Shown here: piece after piece, positions 33,416 to 44,946 of the stretch
How the letters are laid out: each line of letters begins with the position of its first letter
Numbering within the stretch: position 1 is the first letter of the stretch
Assembly (NCBI GenBank): GCA_958295665.1
Contig: OY282560.1
Location: forward strand, 308,679,236-308,743,235
Length of the DNA: 64,000 nucleotides
Source of the DNA: Tipula vernalis
Lineage: Eukaryota > Arthropoda > Insecta > Diptera > Tipulidae
Reading direction: 5' to 3'
Notes under the pieces: model-generated
What the model was told of the DNA's origin: nothing
The model's input: the letters and a program-made list of their open reading frames with translations, nothing else
Databases searched by the model: none
Translations under genes and position numbers: made by a program

Positions 33416-35460
33416 AGTGGAAAAAATAGTATATACAATTATACACCACGCTTGAGAAGTGCTATTATAGTTCGACACTCCGCGTCTAGGGTTATAAACT
33501 GGCTTGGGCTATAATATCATACTTCTCAACCTTGCTGTTTAATATACTATTTCTGTTTCTTATACAGATGAAACGACAAATTTAAAGAAATTAAATCTAT
33601 TTATTATTAATCATGCTCTGAAAACAGTAAAAATATTCAAAATTTTATACCTTTAAAGGATAATATTAGATTTCATTTTAAAACAATCAACAATGTCCTC
33701 AAGTTTGATGTCCTTTCATATCCGGTCCCACTCCTTATCAAATTTCGTATACATATTTTTGTAAAACCAAACATACAGCAATCGTCCATTTGCACTTCCT
33801 CATTATTAAAAAAAAAAAAAACGTTGATTAGGGAGGAAATACAGAAAACAACACCACACAAATGGATGTAACGAGTCAATAAACCAAACACAACTACCTA
33901 TACATACTACCAAAGAAACGAGAATATGTACATACCAAACTTAAAGAAATTGGAATGAATGCAAAGAAAGAAATGAAATAAATAAAAAATGTAAACGAAC
34001 GAATTACCACTGTGAGACTGAAAATATACAAATCAATTTGGGCTAAATTACCAGCTTGTAGAGTTGTAGTAAGTAGAAAAAGGGGCGTCACCCATTGGAA
34101 ACAACACTTAAATGGTTTTTATGAATGCGCTGGGCAATTCAATAAATATTTTTTCAAACAAAACTTTTAACTGATTGAATATTTTTTGGCTTGCATCATG
34201 TTGTGGTTTTTTTTTGTACTCCCTTTGGATTACCAACGAGTCATCTATCTCTTCATACTTTTTTTTTATTTGAAGTTGGTTGTACGGTGTTTAAGTATCA
34301 TTTTTGGTATTATATTATCGTCTTTAAGGGACACGTGCAATATATTGTAATCCGTACATCCTTTAAATAAACAATTTATTGATCCGTGTGTGTCTGTAAT
34401 TTAATATTACATTACTCGTACTTGCTGTGCAATAAGAATTAAATAGTAAAATTTTTGATTGTATAGATTAGGATTTAGGTTTAGAACCGGAATTAGAAAA
34501 ACATATTTTAGATAAATGTATATTTGGTACTAGGAGATTGGATCACGTGATTAAAATTGTATAAAGAGATAATAACTGTTGAATGACATTTATGATATGG
34601 AACATGGGAAGCAATGTGATTATTTGTTTTAATGGTCTGCGAGATTTCTTAAATTGAAAAACTACAATTACCGAGTTGCTTGCAATTTTGTCTAATTTTG
34701 GGTTGCGAACTTTCTAAAGTAGTCCGCACATAAATCATACAAAAAAGTTTAGTGCATAATCGTCGTCCATGCCCTTCCGAGAAGGTGTTATAGATAGTAA
34801 AAATGCTTTTTTAATATAATTTACAACCTGAAGTGCTATGAAGAATCAAATAAAAGTTGTGATCAAGACTGTCATATTAATGGGGCAGCAGGACGAAATT
34901 TTAAGTCAAAAATGCTAGTTCAGTTAACATTAAAGAAAACCGTTATAACCCTTAAAATCATTTAGCCGATACTAAATTAAACTGAAAACTTTTAATTTAT
35001 TTTGGAAATAAGGTCATTGAAATGTTGAATTTTTTCAGTAATGCTTCCGGCTCAAGATTTTGGCTGTACAGAATAGTGGAAGATCATAATTTCGCAGCTT
35101 TTGTTACATAGGTTTAAAATTTTGCATATAAATCTGTATGGTCACAAATCATAATGGCTTAAGGTGAGATAAGCCATTTTATTTTAAATTCGAAACCTGC
35201 AAATTCGGTTTCAAATCGTATCAATTTTCTGTAATATTCCGGTAACTACAAACAACTGTAATAATCATTTATAAAAGCAAGAATCTAAAAAACTCATACT
35301 ATTTTGAACGACTCGTTAATTTTAAATTAAAAACGGTTTCCTGAAAAATTCGAATTTCACACTTAAGCCATTATGATTTGTGACCAAAGAAATATCCTAA
35401 TACAGTCTAATACAGAAAATCGAATATAAAAAATTATTACAGGTTGACTTCATCCTATAT
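33416..35460. other. AT-rich non-coding stretch
   Basis: I see no gene. The stretch includes a 33450-33535 inverted repeat (TTGAGAAGTGCTATTATAG against CTATAATATCATACTTCTCAA), an A13 run near 33808, and TAAGCCATTATGATTTGTGA (35364) complementary to part of 35140-35160. Confidence 0.5.
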
Positions 35461-36210
35461 CCTTTAAGATGAGACAAAAATTTCATTTAAAAACACACAG
35501 TAATGTATGTGTGTCGGTACCTAAAGATTTATCTGGAATTGTGATTGAATCCCATAGTCTTCAAAACGTGCGGCGATTCCAGTACTTGATGTTTTACCTG
35601 ATGAAATTCTTCCAAAAAAATCTCACAAATGTAACTGTTTCGGTACCTCGAAAATCAGCCTGCACAATACCATGGAATGTTTCACCACGACATTGGCAGT
35701 GGCGAATATTTACGGGCTGTGGAACCACGTAACAGATTTTAGTCTCCAGAATTCATCCGTATGTTACCGAAATAAATATTAGACAATATTTACAAGAAAA
35801 ATTCAATTTGTGTGAAGCAGTGGTTCATCGTTTTTCCCCAAAAGTAAGAGATAATTATAAACAGGATTACTCTTAATTTAAAATAAGAGTTTCAGTTACT
35901 GTTTTTGACAAATTGCTGGCTTCAACTTCTTGGCCAGCTGGTGTTCTTGTGAAGAAATTCCAAAACCAAAGTAAGAGTCATCCTTTTTTCGGGTTACGCC
36001 AACCCATTCAAGAATGCGTGCAATGTTTTTTCTCCGCGTAATCCTTTTTCATCTAAATTGAAACGTTATGTTAAAACCATTAATTATTCAAATCTATTTG
36101 ATGAGTTAAACAGGGAATCCTGGTTCGAGGTATATTCCCAAAAGAATGTATCCAAAGCTTATGACTGTTTCAGTACACGCTTAAAACAATGCATTGATGG
36201 TAATACCGTT
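35461..36210 (+). pseudogene. decayed LINE remnant: ORF1-like and EN-RT linker
   Basis: With frame changes, the plus strand reads VSRIHPYVTEINIRQYLQEK, then NYKQDYS and ASTSWPAGVLVKKFQNQ (about 35745-35970). This is the pattern of an RRM-like gag domain seen in many insect and aquatic LINE ORF1-type proteins (SRL.P.T...L..YL ... WP.GV.V..F). At about 36085-36200 it reads LFDELNRESWFEVYSQ and KAYDCFSTRLKQCI, which resembles the linker between endonuclease and reverse transcriptase. Which clade is unclear. The order suggests an ORF1 end and an internal ORF2 piece with a large deletion between. Confidence 0.45.
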
Positions 36211-36214
36211 CGAT

Positions 36215-36440
36215 GTTGAAAGGCTTAATGTCGGAAGGCCGGGTATCGAAAGCCCGAACGCCGAAAGCCCGAATAGCTCGGATGGCCGAATGTCGAAAGG
36301 CCGAATGTCATATGGCCGAATGTGTCGAAAAGCCGAATGTCTAATGGCCGGTTGGGTCGAATGGCCGAAAGTGTTGAAAGGCTGAATGTGTAAAGGCCGA
36401 ATGGGTTGAAAGGCCGATTGTCGAAAGGCCGAATGGACCG
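36215..36440 (+). repeat. GGCCGAATGTCGAAA minisatellite, left array
   Basis: Irregular tandem copies of a 15-17-bp unit (GGCCGAATGTCGAAA with variants such as GCCCGAA and GGCCGAATGTGT). Compositionally it stands out as GC-rich in AT-rich DNA. Open frames across it are repeat translations. Confidence 0.85.
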
Positions 36441-36667
36441 AATGTGTATGCAGCATATTAATGTGATCAAATTTTGTCGGAAAAAAAATGTCGGAATGAT
36501 TAGTTAATTTTTATTATATGTCCAAAAAAAACATAAGAAGATTTTAATATTTAAGGCGATTTATTATTAAACATTTTTATACAAAAATTTTGATAAAAAT
36601 ATAAATTTTGGTTTTCATAAAAATATACATTTTGAAAATTTTCATTCATAAAAAGATGAAAAATTAA

Positions 36668-36840
36668 AATCGACATTCGGCCTTTCGACATTCGCCCTTT
36701 CGACACATTCGGCCTTTCGAAACTTGGCTTTTCGGCCCTTTCGTCCTTTCGACATTCGACCTTTCCACACATTCGGCCTTTCGACACATTCGGCCTTTCG
36801 ACATTCGGCCTTTCAGCGTTCGGCCTTTCGACATTCATGG
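36668..36840 (-). repeat. same minisatellite, right array, inverted
   Basis: CGGCCTTTCGACATT units, the reverse complement of the left array. Together the two arrays form a large imperfect inverted repeat around an AT-rich centre (36441-36667). The array runs directly into the family R sequence at 36841. Confidence 0.85.
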
Positions 36841-38000
36841 GTATACCCATGATATCTCGAGAACGGCTTATCCGATTTGGAATTTCTTTTTCGCCAATCT
36901 GTGTCTTTAGTAAAGGCGAAGATTTGAAAAGACTCTGGAAACTGTACGTCAAGAGGATGAGATACCTGAGATAGGAATTGAACCAAAACACCTGGTTATA
37001 TAAAAATATTTACGAATTTTTTATATTATGCTGGTTTGATTATTGAATTTAGAATTGAATTTGTTGTTGATTTGAAGGTTAAGTTAGGGGTCAATATGCG
37101 GGTTGAGTTGAAGTTGAGTTGGAGGTTAGTTGGGGCTGGATAGGATAAAGTGAGTTGTTGACGAATATTTTATATATGCTGGTTTGAGGAGCGAGTTTGG
37201 CGTAAAGTTTGCGGTTGGATTAGGGTTTGGCGAGCAGTTGAGCAATCTATATAGAGAGAAACCTCACTATAACAGAAATCGACGGGACCAAAAACGTTGT
37301 CCGTTAAACTATGAGGATTTGTTATTTTTGTTTAGAAAATTTTTATTGAGACTCTTTCTATACCTTATCCGAGAGGAATTTCTGGAAAATGGCCAATTAG
37401 GAGGGAACTTGCCTATTTCTCAACCAATTATGAAAAAATTTAACATGTGCGATAGAAATTTGGTTCTAAACTGAGTTTTAGATAAAGTTGTTGCCATATT
37501 CCAGAATATAATCCAAAAATCATTTATGTACCTATCGCATTTCAATCAAGGATATCATATTTCACCAAAAACAGGCTAAGAAGTAGGCAAGTTCCATCCA
37601 AATTGGTCATACATATAATTTGCTAAAGGTTCAATTTGAAATCTAAAAAGGTCAATTTGGAATTCTAAAGGTTCAATTTGAAGTGTAAAAGGAACAAATT
37701 GAAGTGGTAAAATTTCAATTTGAAGTGTACTCGTAAAACCTGTATCATCGCAGAAATATTTGTCCGTGTCCGCTCTAATAAAGTGTCAGCTTATCTAAGG
37801 GATGTTTTTATTGAAAAACTTAAGTTGCATGGAACTTAAAAGTTTGTCCGTTGAAGTGAGGATTCCGCTAAATTGAGTTTTCGTTGAAATGAGTTTTCAC
37901 TGTATTTAAAAGTGAGTGTTTATATATGTGTACATACATAAGTGTGATATTTAAACAATCCAGAAATGGGCACTCGAAATAAATGCAATCTTCTGGCAAA
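36841..38000 (-). repeat. dispersed repeat family R, copy 3, rearranged
   Basis: Contains ACCCATGATATCTCGAGAAC, CGGCTTATCCGATTTGG, GTACGTCAAGAGG, ACACCTGGTTATA, TTATATTATGCTGGTTTGAT and GTTGAGTTGAAGTTGAG as in copy 1. A stretch (37480-37740) is like 10420-10680 of copy 2, with CCATATTCCAGAAT and CAAAAATCAT. A block with ACCTCACTATAAC (37264) and its counterpart (CAGTGAAAACTCATTTCAAC on the other strand, ending at about 37904) looks like pogo/Tigger-type ends inserted in the R copy. The TTTATATATGTGTACATACA end resumes R after 37911. Confidence 0.55.
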
Positions 38001-38985
38001 TTTCCCATTATTTGATAGCTCGGTTTCAGGCAATATGCAAGAGGTTCCTGCATGCTGATGTTTTTTGTGAAGGTCCTCTATTCAATCAGTTTTACGTTCT
38101 TGCGATACTCGATTGATTATGATCAAGTAAGAGTTCTTTTAAATTTGAAATGGTGAAATTGGACAACACTTTGAAACAAATAAATAAGAAACTAATAAAT
38201 AATTAGTTTTATGAACCATTAATGCTCCGGCAATACCACTCAAAAACTTTTCAGTTAAAAAACGGAAGAAGTTCCAGCCAAAATTTCCCAAACACGTTTT
38301 GTGATCAAAACTTCTTTTAAACAGGAAATTCAGTTAAAAAAACGGTTTCCATCAGAAAACAGTTTGGTTAGTTTGTTTTTGTGACTGAAATGCATTGGTA
38401 CAGGTCCATTTTATTTAGATGCGAGCCATCATAAGGTATCGTGACATAGTCCCCCCAATTTATTCTCGATCAGAAAATTCAGAATATTCTGCAAAAGATT
38501 TTATTTTAAACTTAGAATACAAATCTTCATTTTCCTGAATATCTAAATACGAGTAAAACGTAAGCTTTACAAATTTTATTTTCAATGGACTTCATTACAT
38601 AATGCTTGGACAGAGCATATCATTCATCTCAATTTTACAACAATTTTGGTTGGGGTTCCTTTCTAGTTGTTTCACTGCACTGGTAATATAGCAGTCGAAA
38701 AATTGTCCATATTATATTTATCCAGACAGCGTGATAAACTCAGACATTTCTCAAACAAATGATTGTGACCTCCATTGATCTTTCAGAAAATAATTTAGTC
38801 CAATTGAATGTGAATACAATAAACAAATGTTAATCGAAAAATTGTTCTCCTTGATTTTGTTAGCGAAAAAGTCTCGTGTTTGATAATCCTAAATCCACGA
38901 TATCGTGTAAAAATTGTTTTGCGTTGGAATCATAATAAGGTCCCGAAATTTGCAAATCACTCCTGACCTCGTTCTTGAATGTTAT
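38001..38985. other. non-coding stretch
   Basis: AT-rich, no motif-bearing frame. The last part may be the 3' end of the mariner relic that follows. Confidence 0.5.
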
Positions 38986-39640
38986 AAAAAAAATCTTCAA
39001 AATTACAGCTCTAACATTGACTTAAATTTCGGGTCGTTTTTGAGCATTTTTCATAACGTGGTGCAAGGTTTCGGTCGAAATGTTGGAAATTTCATGCCGA
39101 ATGTTGGTTTCCGGGCGATCTATGGGTAGCCACTTGCAACATTTGAAGCAAAATGGTCCTTTCAGGGCCGATTCTGTGGCATGTTGAATCATCCTGTTGA
39201 AAGTAAAGACATTCAATGTCACTACCAAAAACTGTTGCGATCACCTCCGACAGTAACAGCCCTGGCCTCGCTGTCCTCAAAAAAGTACGGCCCATTGATT
39301 GAGCAAATCCCACACCAGACAGCCGCAGTAGTAACTGTTTTATTTATTGACACGATCGTCATGATGATTTCCTGCCAAAAGTTTAGCTCAATTATGATGT
39401 TGTTTTAACGCTCCCTGTTAATTGAATTTTGTGTGGATGCATTTCCAAATTACACATCAAAATTTGACACTTTCCTGGAGAAGTTCTTACATTTTCAATC
39501 AGTTCTTCAGGCAATCTATCAATATCCTCATTTGAGAAGCCCGTACGCAGTTTACCACTATGCTTTGCTTCTGTAACAAGACCACTTTAAAGAGATGCTG
39601 CAGAAAAGCGTCTCAGTGTGTTCCCCTATCTGTCGCTTTC
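38986..39640 (-). pseudogene. mariner-family transposase relic
   Basis: On the minus strand, fragments in different frames give, in order: RLPEELIENVRTSPGKCQIL and LEMHPHKIQLTGSVK (helix-turn-helix end, about 39560-39430), then an AVWCGI...INGPYFFED block (about 39310). ECLYFQQDDSTCHR (the QQDxATCH box holding the second catalytic Asp, about 39190) follows, then NIRHEISNISTETLHHVM (C-terminal helix, about 39080). The region between the QQD box and the C-terminus, where the third catalytic residue should be, is truncated. It is inactive. Terminal repeats were not found. Confidence 0.75.
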
Positions 39641-40123
39641 ACGCAAAGATATTTTGATCGAAATGCTCCGTGAGTGCAAATATTCAGTTAACTATTTCTA
39701 ATTACAGTTTTGGCGTACATCGCTCCATACGCGTAAGGAGAAATACGAAAGTGGCGCCATCTTTTGTTCATTCACTTAACTATAAGCAATCTTTGTTTTC
39801 ATTACAGCCTACTGTTTAGAAATATATTATCGTTTACATTAGTGAACAAAATTCCTTTAAGCGTGATTTCCATGAGAAATTCTTACTGACCAGTATATTT
39901 TACTGAAAAATACAGAGGAGTAAAGACAACCAAAAATTCCATTAGAGTGACAAGGACAGTATTTTTTTTTATAGCAAAACTAAACGGTTGAATTTTGATA
40001 GATTTTTGTTAACATAACCAATAAATTTCATAATTTTTCGTGAATCATTGAGTGCGTGTTTCATTTTTTTTGTATTTTCGAAAAATTATTTACTTTTGTG
40101 AAAAAAATAAACTTAAACTTGCG

Positions 40124-42234
40124 ATGGATGATTTGGAAACAGATTTAATTGATTATTTGGATCCCTTAAACATCATGAATATGCGGCCAGAAGAAACTTT
40201 TACAAAATGAAGCTTCAAAGAAGAAACGGAAATATTGGGTGCGGCCTTACTATTTGGAGCGAGATAGAACTGGCGGATTTAATTGTATTTTTAAAGAGCT
40301 GCAAAAAGACCCGCAGTTGTTTTACAATTATACCAGGATGGACTTTGCGCAATTTGAAGAGCTACTAATCATGATTGCGCCATTAATTCAAAAACAAACC
40401 GTGGTGAGAGAACCATTGAGTCCTAATCCATATGTTTTTTAAACATATTAAAATATATTAATCTTATTATGTGAAATAGATATCTAGCGACGAATGAATC
40501 GCAAGCTAGCTTGGCTATAGCCTATAAATGTTCACCAATCAGTATCCACCGAATTGTGACGGAAACAACTAAGGCCATAACAGCAGTGCTAAAAAGAATC
40601 GTATTTCCCAAAATAACTGCGGAATGGAACTTTTCCAACTGTATAGGGGCAATCGATGGAAAGCATGTGACAATTCAAGTATGTAAAATAACAATATTTG
40701 ATTATATTATAAGTGTACAATTTTTTGTTTTAACTTAGGCACCAAAGAATTCCGGCTCCGAATTCTACAACTACAATAAAATTTCCTCCATTGTTTTAAT
40801 GGCAATTTGTGACCACGACTACAACTTTATTACGTGTAATATTGGTGCTGCTGGTCGCCAGAGTGATGGAGGAGTTTTCAGAGAAAGCAGTTTTGGGAAA
40901 CGATTTTACGATAAAACTCTTCCGTAAGTATTATGTGAATTTAAAACTTTGAAAGCTTGTATTTGTATAATATTCTAAAAAAATTTCCAGCGTTCCTGAT
41001 CCAAGGGATGTTTCAGATAGCTTCAAAGCTGTTCCGTATGTTTTCGTTGCCGATGACGCCTTTGCTTTGAAGGAAAATATGTTGAAGCCGTATACAATGA
41101 AGCAGACCAAACAACTTAGTCGAGCTCGTCGGATAATTGAAAATTGTTTTGGAATTTTATGTGCCAAATGGCGAATATTTAAAACGCCAATAATTGCGGA
41201 TCTGGTGTTAGTCGAGGATATCATCCAATCTTGTGTCTGCCTACATAATTGGTTGAGGCAAAAAAATAAAAATTATATCACACCAGGACTGGGATTTTGC
41301 ACAAAAGGCGAGAAGCGAGTTTTCGTTTAATTTCTCGCCTTTCAATTTTGTCCGACAGTTTTTTTGCGATTTTGCACAAATAGACAAAATAAAAGGCGAG
41401 AAAATTGAGCAACTTTAATTTAGTTGTCAAAAATACATTTTATTGACAAGTTTGTTTAGATTTGTGTCGTTGATACAAATGAATTTGTAAAAAATCATGC
41501 TATTTAAAATACATAAATAATTAATTTTATGTAAAAAAAATAAAAGTTGGTTCAACATTCAATTTCGGGCTATCCGATGTCCTATTTCAAGTTTGATATT
41601 TTTTGTCGCTAACACTGGAAATGTTATGGTGTTTGTTAAATTATCAATTATATGATCGTTTCGTCTTGTTCCCTTCTGTGATATTCGTTGGTGTTATTTT
41701 CTGTAGTTATTGTAATAATCGATAGGGAAATTTTCATAATATGCTCATAAATTTATTAAATTCAATTCAGCTCAAGTGACAACATTTTTTAATTAAAACA
41801 ATAATTTTACTAATACATAATATTCATAATATATGTGATAGCAAATATCAATTTTTTTTAATTACCTATGATGTGTAAAATTATGCTAAAACATCAACTT
41901 AAAATTTGTTTTCCTACTTCTCGCCAAGTATTACACATGGTCGAAAATAAAAGCGAGAGCGAGTGTCTATTCGCCTAGTGCAAAATCGCTTTTTCTCGCT
42001 TTTAGCTAAAAGTCGCTCAAAAAAGGCGACTCGCTGTGTGCAAAATCCCAGTCCAGATCTTATAAATCATGACAAGTAAGAGGCGTACCAGGTAAATATT
42101 CAAATTCTAAATTTAATTATTCTATATTTTAATCTATCAAAAATATAAAATTTTAGGCGCCTGGAATAACCTTGAAAACAACTTAGTGCCTCTTCTTACC
42201 AACAATTCAAGGAATTCAACAAATGTTGCGAAAA
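40124..42234 (+). pseudogene. Harbinger 1 transposase (DDE_Tnp_4 type)
   Basis: It starts MDDLETDLIDYLDPLN. There is a frame change near 40200, then KKKRKYWVRPYYLERDRTGG. The catalytic domain is split by two clear introns (40679-40738 and 40924-40990): FSNCIGAIDGKHVTIQ (first Asp), then FYNYNKISSIVLMAI and GAAGRQSDGGVF, then PYVFVADDAFALKENMLKPY (second Asp) and LSRARRIIENCFGIL (Glu). After CVCLHNWLRQ a MITE (41287-42052) interrupts. The C-terminus resumes with GAWNNLENNLVPL to about 42234. A stop lies near 40440, and TAA interrupts the post-MITE exon at about 42075. The catalytic residues survive but the gene is broken. It ends head-on with the MADF gene. Confidence 0.88.
41287..42052. mobile_element. 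MITE nested in the Harbinger 1 transposase
   Basis: The ends GGACTGGGATTTTGCACA and its complement TGTGCAAAATCCCAGTCC are perfect over 18 bp. Subterminal words continue the pairing (AAGGCGAGAAGCGAG against CTCGC...GGCGACTCGC). The interior is AT-rich and non-coding. The target duplication is unresolved: CCAG occurs on both sides but overlaps the repeat end. Confidence 0.85.
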
Positions 42235-43290
42235 AAGCGGCCAAATGACAGGAAGTCAACTGGTGAATACATATCTATTGAATCGGGAGTCGGTGGTGTG
42301 GCCACAGAAGTACTCGGTGGCACTGGCAACTTTCTTTCGAGCGCTTCCACGTACCGGCGCTGTAAATCGTGTATCTCTCCTTGATAATTTAGCTCTAGAA
42401 ATAAATCAATTTAATATAATTTAACTATTATCAATCACATTATGTTTACTTACTTTTCTTTTTTTTAGGATAATCTTCTCGAAATCATCATGCCTGTTGG
42501 AATCGACAGTACTTTCAGTGTCCCCGGTGTCCCCACCCAACTCAATAGACATAAATAGAAAAATTAAATAAAAAGAATTATAAAAATAAATGTTACTGGC
42601 AAGGGGCAATATCCGTACCTTCTTGGCTCATTCGTGTCATCTAAAAATGACAGAAGTTTGGCAAATTTATAGGGTTTTTGATACCCGCCTTTTGAACCAC
42701 TCGGAGTTCGATTTTTGGTGCGCTTATAGGTGGCCTTTATTGTTTCCCAGTGTTTTCTCACTCTCGTTACATTGTCACGAGTAGCTGGAAAATCTATAGT
42801 AATATGTACGTATGTATATTAAATTGAATTAATTTGTTCAATTTTTAAAAATGTTCACTAGGTACTTACTCGTTTCTGTTATAACTTCTTCCCAAAGTCG
42901 CGCTCGAATATCACGACTCTTATACCCACCGTCGCGAATATTCCATAAGGCTGGTTTGCTCTGCACAGCCTCAATAATTAATTCTAAAATAAAAAAATTT
43001 TAAGGTTAGAATTTTATAACAAAATATTTAAAAATCGTTTGACATACCGGAATGCAGCTCCAATTCATTCATTATTGGCGCAGGCGAATTTGGCTCAAAT
43101 GATGAACTGTTGTCAAACTGTTGAAAATATGAATCGGGTTCTGTTGAGTTAATGTTTTCATCTTCATAGTCTTCATTCAAATAGCATTCCAGTATACTAG
43201 GATTTGTAATGTCTTCGCACTATACAACTTCGGCTGGAACATTTTGCAGCACAACAATGTTTTTTGCTCCTAAAATTATAACAACATTGA
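42160..43290 (-). pseudogene. Harbinger 1 MADF/Myb-like DNA-binding protein gene
   Basis: Minus-strand exons, upstream first: an acidic leader (about 43270-43048, ILECYLNEDYEDENIN and SSFEPNSPAPIMNELELHS); MADF part 1 (about 42985-42875, LIIEAVQSKPALWNIRDGG and ARLWEEVITET); MADF part 2 (about 42785-42620, VRKHWETIKATYKRTKNRTP, GSKGGYQKPYKFAKLLSFLD). An acidic spacer (GGDTGDTESTVDSN) and a terminal coiled segment (LQRRYVEALERKLPVPPSTS, about 42370-42260) follow. GT...AG junctions fit. A TAG in the leader (EVV*CED, about 43220) breaks it. In Harbinger elements a MADF/Myb protein aids nuclear import and end binding of the transposase. Confidence 0.8.
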
Positions 43291-43428
43291 ATAAAATAAA
43301 ACTTTAAGATAAAATAATCGCATCAAACAAAATTCTTGTTTTTGGATCTTACACAAACTTACCCCAATTATTCATATTTGAATTCATCAAATTTAATTTA
43401 TTAAGTACCATATATGTAATTATATATG

Positions 43429-44483
43429 TATATATGGTGAAAAATACGTCAAATCACAAATTTGGTATATGGGACCGGAAGTCGTGTTTAAATTTTTTAT
43501 TTTTTATGTTTTCAATTGGTAGTACTAGTAAAAAAAAACGTTTTGTAGAAAATGATTTTTTGTTGTTGTTGTTTAAAATACAGGGTGTCAAGTTTTGAGA
43601 AAAATGATAAACATGATGTTGTGTTTATGGCTTTAAAAGGAAAAATAAATATCCGATATTTATGATATAGGGCTCGTTTTAAAGATAAGTTAATACGGAT
43701 TAATAAAAAAATATAAAAATTGTTAGTTCTTTAATTTCTTCATTTTCAAATTTCCCGCCAAAATTTTAGTTTTGAATTTTCTCAATGATCGTCCAATTTT
43801 TTTTTTTTTTTTTATATTTTACATCCTTTAATTCTATTGAACATACTAGAAACTTGCGCTAACAAAATTTTTCGTTTTCGTGCAAAATACGTTTAAGTAT
43901 GACTCTACCTATTTTGAAAATTTCAAAAATCGAATTGTAGATTTTTGGCCCTCTTACGTTAATTTTTTCACTCGTTTTTGTGATTCAAAACTAAATTTAA
44001 AACAAAAAATATTGACAGTAAAAAAATTTATTACAAAACAAGGATAGATAGAAATTTATACGGTTAAAATTTAGATGTTAAATAATCTTCACTATTTGAA
44101 TGTTTTTTATAAACGAACGAGAGCACTTTTTATTTGGCATTCCTCACTCATACTCGAAATATCCTCGCCATTGACTGTTGATGATGTCTCCGGAGTAACA
44201 GGTGAATTTAATGAATTATTAACCAATGGTATTAACTTACCTTTAAAACGAGCCCTATATCATAAATATCGGATATTTATTTTTCCTTTTATAGCCATAA
44301 ACACAACATCATGTTTATCATTTTTCTCAAAATTTTACACCCTGTATTTTAAACAACAACAAAAAATCAAGTTCTACAAATTTTTTTTTTCTAATCAAGA
44401 CTACAAATTTAAAACATAAAAATCATAAAATTAAAACATGACTTTCAAAAATTTGTGATTTGACGTATTTTTCACCATATATA
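43429..44483. mobile_element. foldback-type element with ~255-270-bp inverted arms, nested in Harbinger 1
   Basis: The left arm (43429-43697) begins TATATATGGTGAAAAATACG. The right arm (about 44231-44483) is its complement. Internal landmarks such as CGAGCCCTATATCATAAATA and CACAACATCATGTTTATCAT pair between arms. The arms differ by small indels. The centre (43698-44230) is AT-rich with no recognisable gene. Only TA-rich sequence flanks it, so the target duplication is unclear. Confidence 0.8.
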
Positions 44484-44943
44484 TTAAAATGTGTATTATT
44501 TATTGTAATCCTCGTATGTTATATTATATTTTTATATATTTATTTTACGTAGAGATATATTAAAACAGGATATTAATTTTTTTTCTTTTTTAAAATCGAA
44601 TTTAACACCAAACGTCACTTTATATTTACTATACACCATACAAATGTCGGATGGGGTGAGGTTTTTTTTTTTATAGTTAGTGCTTCAGTGTGCGAGAAAA
44701 ATTTTCTATCCTTACACAATCTGTATGTAGATGTATTGTAAAGTACTGAAAAAATATACTTCGCTTCATATTTTTCTTCAGTAAATTATGGTTATACACC
44801 AGTAAATTATGGTTACATAGCACAGTAAAAACAATTGTTATCGAGTACTGAAAAATAATTCCCTCTCACACCTCAACTAAATCTATATTTTTATCTCGCT
44901 TTATTTTTACTGGTCAGTAAGATTTTCTCATGGAAATCACGCT
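44484..44943. other. Harbinger 1 right subterminal region
   Basis: AT-rich, with two copies of a CCAGTAAATTATGGTTA-like word (44779-44817) and several ACTGAAAAATA words before the terminal repeat. Similar ACTGAAAAATAC occurs near the left end (39902). These are candidate transposase-binding repeats. Confidence 0.5.
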
Positions 44944-44946
44944 TTA

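Larger units (their letters stand above)
39860..44943 (+). mobile_element. Harbinger 1: PIF/Harbinger DNA transposon
   Basis: Terminal inverted repeats AGCGTGATTTCC...ATGAGAAA...CTTACTGACCAGTA (39860-39905, and complement 44902-44943) are flanked by TTA on both sides (39857-39859 and 44944-44946), the TWA duplication typical of PIF/Harbinger. It carries a DDE transposase (plus) and a convergent MADF gene (minus). Two unrelated inverted-repeat elements are nested inside (41287-42052 and 43429-44483), so the original element was about 3.3 kb. Both genes carry disabling changes. Confidence 0.92.

Noticed and set aside
35469..35732. 87-codon open frame as a host gene
   Set aside because: It lacks a motif of its own. 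The following frames carry LINE ORF1-like and linker motifs, so it is more likely part of that relic.
36181..36991. Several minus-strand frames with RPNAERPNVERPN-like or IRPFD repeats
   Set aside because: They are translations of the GGCCGAATGTCGAAA minisatellite.
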